Assembly: GCA_963749905.1 (NCBI GenBank)
Contig: CAVVOF010000004.1
Location: forward strand, 434,001 to 498,000
From: UBA10649 sp963749905
Lineage (GTDB): Bacteria > Actinomycetota > Actinomycetes > S36-B12
Length of the DNA: 64,000 bases
Direction: 5' to 3'
How positions within the stretch are numbered: the stretch's first letter is position 1; each line of letters starts with the position of its first letter. This document shows, one piece after another, positions 60,631-64,000 of this stretch. The notes under the pieces are model-generated. The model searched no databases. It saw only the letters and a list, made by a program, of their open reading frames with translations, and was not told the origin of the DNA. The position numbers and the translations under genes were made by a program.

Positions 60631-61908
60631 CTACGGAAGCAGCTTGCGCGTCGGTCCAGCCGGCTTGTACACGGCCTTCTTGGCCCCACCGGTGGGGCCG
60701 CTGGTGGCCAGCATGACGTAGCTGGTCAGGCGGCCCAGCGTGCCCGCTGAGTCGTACTGCCCCATCCAGTAGCCCGTCAGGCCCTGGTGCGACTTCGGCG
60801 TGATCACGAACGGCACCGAGGCGGCCGACCGGAAGGTCGACGCCTTCGTCTGCAGTGCGTTGACGAGTCCGGCCCGGGTCAGATTCGGCCCAGCGGCCTT
60901 GAGCGCCTGCGACAGCACGTATGCCGTGTTCACGCCGTAGTACGTGTAGAAGTTCCACGGCAGCCCACTGGCCTCGACCAGCGTCTTCATCTGCGACACG
61001 AACGGGTTGCCCGTGTCCGTGATCGCGGTGATGAAGCTCGGCGTGTACATGTTGTTGATCAACGCCGTCGCCGACGAACCGAGCACGCCCTTGAGGATCG
61101 TGGGCTCGGAGCCGACCGACGTGACCATCCAGGTCGGCCGGAAGCCGAGCTTGGCGGACGTGCCGAGCAGGTTCGCGGTGGCCTGGGTGATCCCGAAGAA
61201 GGTCACCAGCTCGCAGCCGGCGGCCTTCATCTTCGAGACCTGGGCGGCGAACGGCTGAGCGACCGTGGCGGCCGAGTACGACGTCGTCGTCGCGAACGTC
61301 AGGCCGGCGGCCTTGAAGCCGTTCGACGCGTCGACCCCGAAGTCACCGTCCTGGTACATGAAGCACTTCTTGAGGTTCTTCAAGGACGCCGTCTGGTTGA
61401 TGTAGTAGGCCATGACCTTGGCCTCGACGGCATACGACGGGAAGTACGGGAACGTGTACGGGTACTTCTTCACGTTGCCGAAGATCGACGCGCCCGTGTT
61501 GACGAAGACATCGGGAATCTTCTTCTTGTTGAGGGTGTCGATGACGGTCTGGTGCTGATCCGTACCCAGCGCCCCGAACATCGCGAAGATCTTGTCGTTG
61601 AGGATCAGTTCATTGGTCACCGACTGGGTCTTCGCCGGGTTGTACTGGTCATCCTTGACGACGAACTTGATCTTGCGGCCGTAGATGCCGCCGCTCTTGT
61701 TCAGGTAGTTGAAGTACGCCTGCGCCGCTTGGGGGATCAGGGAGTACCCCGTGGCCGCCGGGCCGGTGAGCGGGGTGGTGGTGCCGATGACGATCTCCGA
61801 CTTGGAGACCCCGGGATCGGCTGCCATCGCGGGTGAGGCGACGGTGACCGCACCGACCGCCAGTGCGGCGGTGACCGCGACCAATCTGGCCGCAGCGCTG
61901 ACCTTCAT
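60631..61908 (-). CDS. Branched-chain amino acid-type ABC transporter substrate-binding protein
   Basis: 425 residues from the ATG at 61908 (GAGGAG 5 bases upstream). Sec signal peptide with cleavage near ASPAMA/ADPG, then a Peripla_BP_6 fold: IVIGTTTPLTGPAATGYSLI, GIYGRKIKFVVKDDQYNPAK, FAMFGALGTDQHQTVIDTLN. The signal has no lipobox Cys, unusual for a Gram-positive binding protein. It lies 123 bases downstream of livM, rather than first in the operon. The ligand could be a branched-chain amino acid, an amide or an aromatic compound. Confidence 0.9.
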   Translation of the reverse strand: MKVSAAARLVAVTAALAVGAVTVASPAMAADPGVSKSEIVIGTTTPLTGPAATGYSLIPQAAQAYFNYLNKSGGIYGRKIKFVVKDDQYNPAKTQSVTNELILNDKIFAMFGALGTDQHQTVIDTLNKKKIPDVFVNTGASIFGNVKKYPYTFPYFPSYAVEAKVMAYYINQTASLKNLKKCFMYQDGDFGVDASNGFKAAGLTFATTTSYSAATVAQPFAAQVSKMKAAGCELVTFFGITQATANLLGTSAKLGFRPTWMVTSVGSEPTILKGVLGSSATALINNMYTPSFITAITDTGNPFVSQMKTLVEASGLPWNFYTYYGVNTAYVLSQALKAAGPNLTRAGLVNALQTKASTFRSAASVPFVITPKSHQGLTGYWMGQYDSAGTLGRLTSYVMLATSGPTGGAKKAVYKPAGPTRKLLP

Positions 61909-61936
61909 GTGCACTCCTCTCGTGGAGTATGACTGG

Positions 61937-61977
61937 CTGGGCGTGACCCACGTCACCCCAGCGTGTATTTGCACGCT
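61937..61977 (-). promoter_or_regulatory. Two adjacent inverted repeats between livM and the binding-protein gene
   Basis: CTGGGCGTGAC/GTCACCCCAG (61937-61961, one bulge) and AGCGTG/CACGCT (61960-61977, 6-base loop) occupy the gap upstream of the binding-protein gene. The first contains GTGAC-N4-GTCAC, an operator-like dyad; together they could also attenuate read-through. Confidence 0.5.
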
Positions 61978-62031
61978 AGACGTTCCCGCGGGCGTTGTCC
62001 TGCCGATTTGGGGTTCGAATCCGGTCTGTTA

Positions 62032-63507
62032 TCAGGCTTTTGCCCGACGCCGTTGGCGACCGTCCCACCAGTCCCGCGCGGTGCCCACGACGCCTCCCGG
62101 GGCGACGAGCACGACGAGGACCAGCAGCAGACCGTATGCGAGGTTGGGGACGTTGTTCGCGACCTGGTCGGGCCAGCCCCGATCGCCCGCCAGCCGGGCC
62201 ACCACCTCGGGCAGTCCGACGATCAGGACAGCGCCGATGACCGCACCCACGAGGGACGCCCGTCCGCCGAGGATCACGCCCACGAGCAGGGACAACGACA
62301 GGCCGACGCCGTAGGCCCCAGGCCCCACGTAGGTCAGGATCTGGGCGAACACTGCGCCCGCGAGGGCCGCGAACACACTGCTGACCACGAAGGCCGAGAC
62401 CTTCGTCGCCGCCGGCGGGATGCCGACCAGCGCCGCGGCGACCGGGTCGTCGCGCACCGCACGCCACATCTGGCCCTGCCGCCCGCGCACGAGGTTCAGC
62501 GCCACGAATCCGGCGATGCAGGCGACGGCGATGGCGACCGAGGCCTGCCACTGCTCGAGGACGAAGCCGGTCGTCGCCGTGGGGTCGAGCTCGCTGGCAC
62601 CTGTCCCACCCGTGCCCGCCGCGGCGGACGCCTCGGGGAATGCGGACGCGTCCGGGAACGGGGACGCCTCCGGGACCGCGGACGCCTCCGGATTCGCGGA
62701 CGCCCCGCCCTCGACGTCGTCCAGGGTCAGCAGGTCCTCCCCGCCGGCAGATTCCACGGGGTTCGCCGATGCGCCGCCCTCGACGTCGTCCAGCGACAGC
62801 AGGTCCTCGCTCCCCAGCGACTCCTCCGGCACCGCCGACGCGCCGCCCTCGACGTCGTCCAGCGACAGCAGGTCCTCGCTCCCCAGCGACTCCTCCGGCA
62901 CCGCCGAGGGCTCCGCCGACGTGGTGATGCCGAGCGCCTCGTCGAGCGCCGACTCGTCGGTCTCCGCCACCGACTCGGCCAGCACCTCCTCGTCCGGGTA
63001 GCCGCCCTCGGGGTAGGGGACAGTGAGCTTGAAGCCCTGGCTCCCGCCCAGCAGCTCGGGGAAGCGGTTGGCGATGGCCGGGACGCCGACAGCGATGCCG
63101 AGCGTGAGGCCGGCCAGGTACGGGCCCTGCAGCCGGGCCCCGAGGAGGCCGATGATCAGGCCGACGACCACTCCCCCGAGGGCGGCGAACACCATCGACC
63201 AGACGGCGTTCCACGGCAGCCCCAGGAACGGGACCGTCTTCCAGTTCAGGCTGGTGATGGCGAACACGTAGCCGCCCACCGCCATCAGCGCGCCGTTGCC
63301 GAGGGACACCTGACCCGACAGCCCGACGAGGATGACCATCCCGAGCATGGCCGTGGCGTACATCGCCACCAGGGCCAGGTAGTAGCTGTACAGCGGGTCC
63401 AGCACGTTGTTCAGCTGTGACAGCACCAGCCACAGCACGATGAAGGCCGGCGCATGCACCAGCAGACGGGAGCCCCGGACGCGGGCCAGCATGCTCTCCA
63501 CCGTCAC
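62032..63507 (-). CDS. livM: LivM-type ABC permease with acidic repeat insert
   Basis: 491 residues from a GTG at 63507 that overlaps the livH stop (GTGA). N-terminal membrane part: GMVILVGLSGQVSLGNGALM and GLIIGLLGARLQGPYLAGLT. C-terminal part: GQMWRAVRDDPVAAALVGIP (the ATPase-contacting EAA-like loop), KVSAFVVSSVFAALAGAVFA and LGGRASLVGAVIGAVLIVGL. Between them, residues ~165-305 are a soluble acidic insert made of tandem repeats (23-residue units with SLGSEDLLSLDDVEGGA, then PEASxx hexads). LivM is normally ~300-350 residues, so this is ~140 longer, in a loop predicted to face outward. Confidence 0.9.
   Translation of the reverse strand: MTVESMLARVRGSRLLVHAPAFIVLWLVLSQLNNVLDPLYSYYLALVAMYATAMLGMVILVGLSGQVSLGNGALMAVGGYVFAITSLNWKTVPFLGLPWNAVWSMVFAALGGVVVGLIIGLLGARLQGPYLAGLTLGIAVGVPAIANRFPELLGGSQGFKLTVPYPEGGYPDEEVLAESVAETDESALDEALGITTSAEPSAVPEESLGSEDLLSLDDVEGGASAVPEESLGSEDLLSLDDVEGGASANPVESAGGEDLLTLDDVEGGASANPEASAVPEASPFPDASAFPEASAAAGTGGTGASELDPTATTGFVLEQWQASVAIAVACIAGFVALNLVRGRQGQMWRAVRDDPVAAALVGIPPAATKVSAFVVSSVFAALAGAVFAQILTYVGPGAYGVGLSLSLLVGVILGGRASLVGAVIGAVLIVGLPEVVARLAGDRGWPDQVANNVPNLAYGLLLVLVVLVAPGGVVGTARDWWDGRQRRRAKA
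62624..62701 (-). repeat. 18-bp tandem repeats in livM
   Basis: About 4.3 copies of an 18-bp unit (GCGGACGCCTCCGGGAxx on the plus strand) encoding Pro-Glu-Ala-Ser-type hexads, covering LivM residues ~269-294. Confidence 0.9.
62702..62908 (-). repeat. 69-bp tandem repeats in livM
   Basis: Three 69-bp units (62702-62770, 62771-62839, 62840-62908). The second and third are nearly identical; the first is diverged. They encode 23-residue acidic units covering LivM residues ~200-268. Confidence 0.95.
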
Positions 63508-64000
63508 ACCACCCGCGCCTTGCCCCGACCGAAGAAGCCCTCGGGCTTCAGCCACAGGTTCGCCGCGAGCAGGACGAGAACGGCGACGGGCGCCGAGCTC
63601 GAATCGCTGTAGCCGGTGACCAGGCCGAGGATCACGCCGGTGAACACGCCGAATGCGACGGCACCGACGAGGCTGTCGAGACCGCCGACGACGGCCGCCG
63701 TGAACGCGAAGACCAGCAGGATGTCGTAGCTGTTCGGCGACAACGTCGCGGACGGAGCGACCAGGACGCCGGCGACGGCACCGACGAGTCCGGCCAGCGC
63801 CCAGCCGAGACCGAGCATGCGCCCGACGCGCACCCCGGACAGTCGGGCCACCTCGGGGTTGAACGCCGTGGCGCGCATGGCCAGGCCGACGCCCGTGCGC
63901 GTGAACAGCAGGGTGAGGCCGATCACCAGCACACCGGCGGTGCCGAGGATGAGGAGGTCGTACGGGGAGATCGGCCACACCCGGTCACCCACGCTGATGC
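63504..64000 (-). CDS. livH: LivH-type ABC permease (partial, N-terminus outside the window)
   Basis: About 165 codons of the C-terminal half; the gene begins beyond the window edge. Membrane helices ILGTAGVLVIGLTLLF and LGLGWALAGLVGAVAGVLVA flank the EAA-like loop GLAMRATAFNPEVARLSGVR, which contacts the ATPase subunit. It ends NLWLKPEGFFGRGKARVV. The stop overlaps the livM start (GTGA). A GTG at 63992 exists, but the reading frame continues upstream, so it is not the true start. The transporter ATPases (LivG/LivF) are not in the window. Confidence 0.9.
   Translation of the reverse strand, partial: ISVGDRVWPISPYDLLILGTAGVLVIGLTLLFTRTGVGLAMRATAFNPEVARLSGVRVGRMLGLGWALAGLVGAVAGVLVAPSATLSPNSYDILLVFAFTAAVVGGLDSLVGAVAFGVFTGVILGLVTGYSDSSSAPVAVLVLLAANLWLKPEGFFGRGKARVV

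Noticed and set aside
62011..62022. GGGTTCGAATCC, a tRNA T-loop-like sequence
   Set aside because: No acceptor stem, anticodon arm or D-arm can be formed around it on either strand; the flanking stem pairs poorly. Coincidence, or at most a tRNA-end remnant.

Overview
The window is a high-GC chromosomal segment from an actinomycete. The evidence is a WhiB3/WhiD-type regulator, GuaB3 beside GuaB, a His-tailed GroEL behind groES under two CIRCE operators, a mycoredoxin-like domain, a TTG-started rpoB, and the gene order guaB3-guaB / whiB3 / groEL-groES / tsaD-rimI-tsaB-tsaE / alr / nnrD / acpS / glmS / glmM-rpsI-rplM / truA / rplQ-rpoA. That order closely follows the Rv3410c-Rv3460c region of Mycobacterium tuberculosis. 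I cannot name the genus. No rRNA, tRNA, prophage, insertion sequence or CRISPR array was seen. Almost everything is on the minus strand; only whiB3, a methyltransferase-like gene and a DUF389 membrane protein are on the plus strand.

Layout by region. 0-6.2 kb: GuaB3 (cut by the window edge), GuaB, a MerR regulator with a cobalamin-binding domain and CarH-type ligands, divergent whiB3, then a three-gene unit (DUF4242, redoxin, BTAD/TPR regulator). 6.3-13.2 kb: groES-groEL, a THUMP-like methyltransferase, a homocysteine methyltransferase, a secreted polysaccharide deacetylase, and a surface protein with long Asp/Ser/His repeats whose frame is broken inside the repeats. 13.4-22.0 kb: a tightly overlapping chain glmS-acpS-nnrD-alr-hydrolase-tsaE-tsaB-rimI-tsaD (amino-sugar and D-alanine supply, carrier-protein activation, NAD(P)HX repair, t6A tRNA modification). 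22.1-28.8 kb: DUF389, glmM, rpsI, rplM, an ABC-F ATPase, truA, rplQ. 28.8-49 kb: the rpoA, spc, S10 and str ribosomal clusters with infA, map, adk, secY, tuf and fusA. 49-60.3 kb: a DUF4190-type membrane protein, a glutaredoxin-thioredoxin reductase fusion, rpoC, rpoB, rplL, rplJ. 60.6-64 kb: a branched-chain amino acid-type ABC transporter (substrate-binding protein, LivM with an unusual acidic repeat insert, LivH cut by the window edge).

Several essential genes carry apparent single-base frameshifts (glmS twice, rplQ twice, rplJ once at a 13-base homopolymer), all in homopolymers or low-complexity DNA. Sequence or assembly error is the simplest explanation, and coordinates are given for the intended genes.

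The most interesting non-coding signals are repeated palindromes. A pair of 27-bp palindromes spaced 60 bp apart occurs upstream of infA (the operon that ends with rpoA) and again upstream of rpoBC, so both operons encoding core RNA polymerase subunits carry it. A different palindrome of about 60-70 bp recurs 9-10 bp after the stop codons of two unrelated genes. Other points worth a second look are the CarH-like regulator next to whiB3, the Asp-rich repeat protein, the LivM insert, the Grx-TrxR fusion and a probable CTG start for truA.
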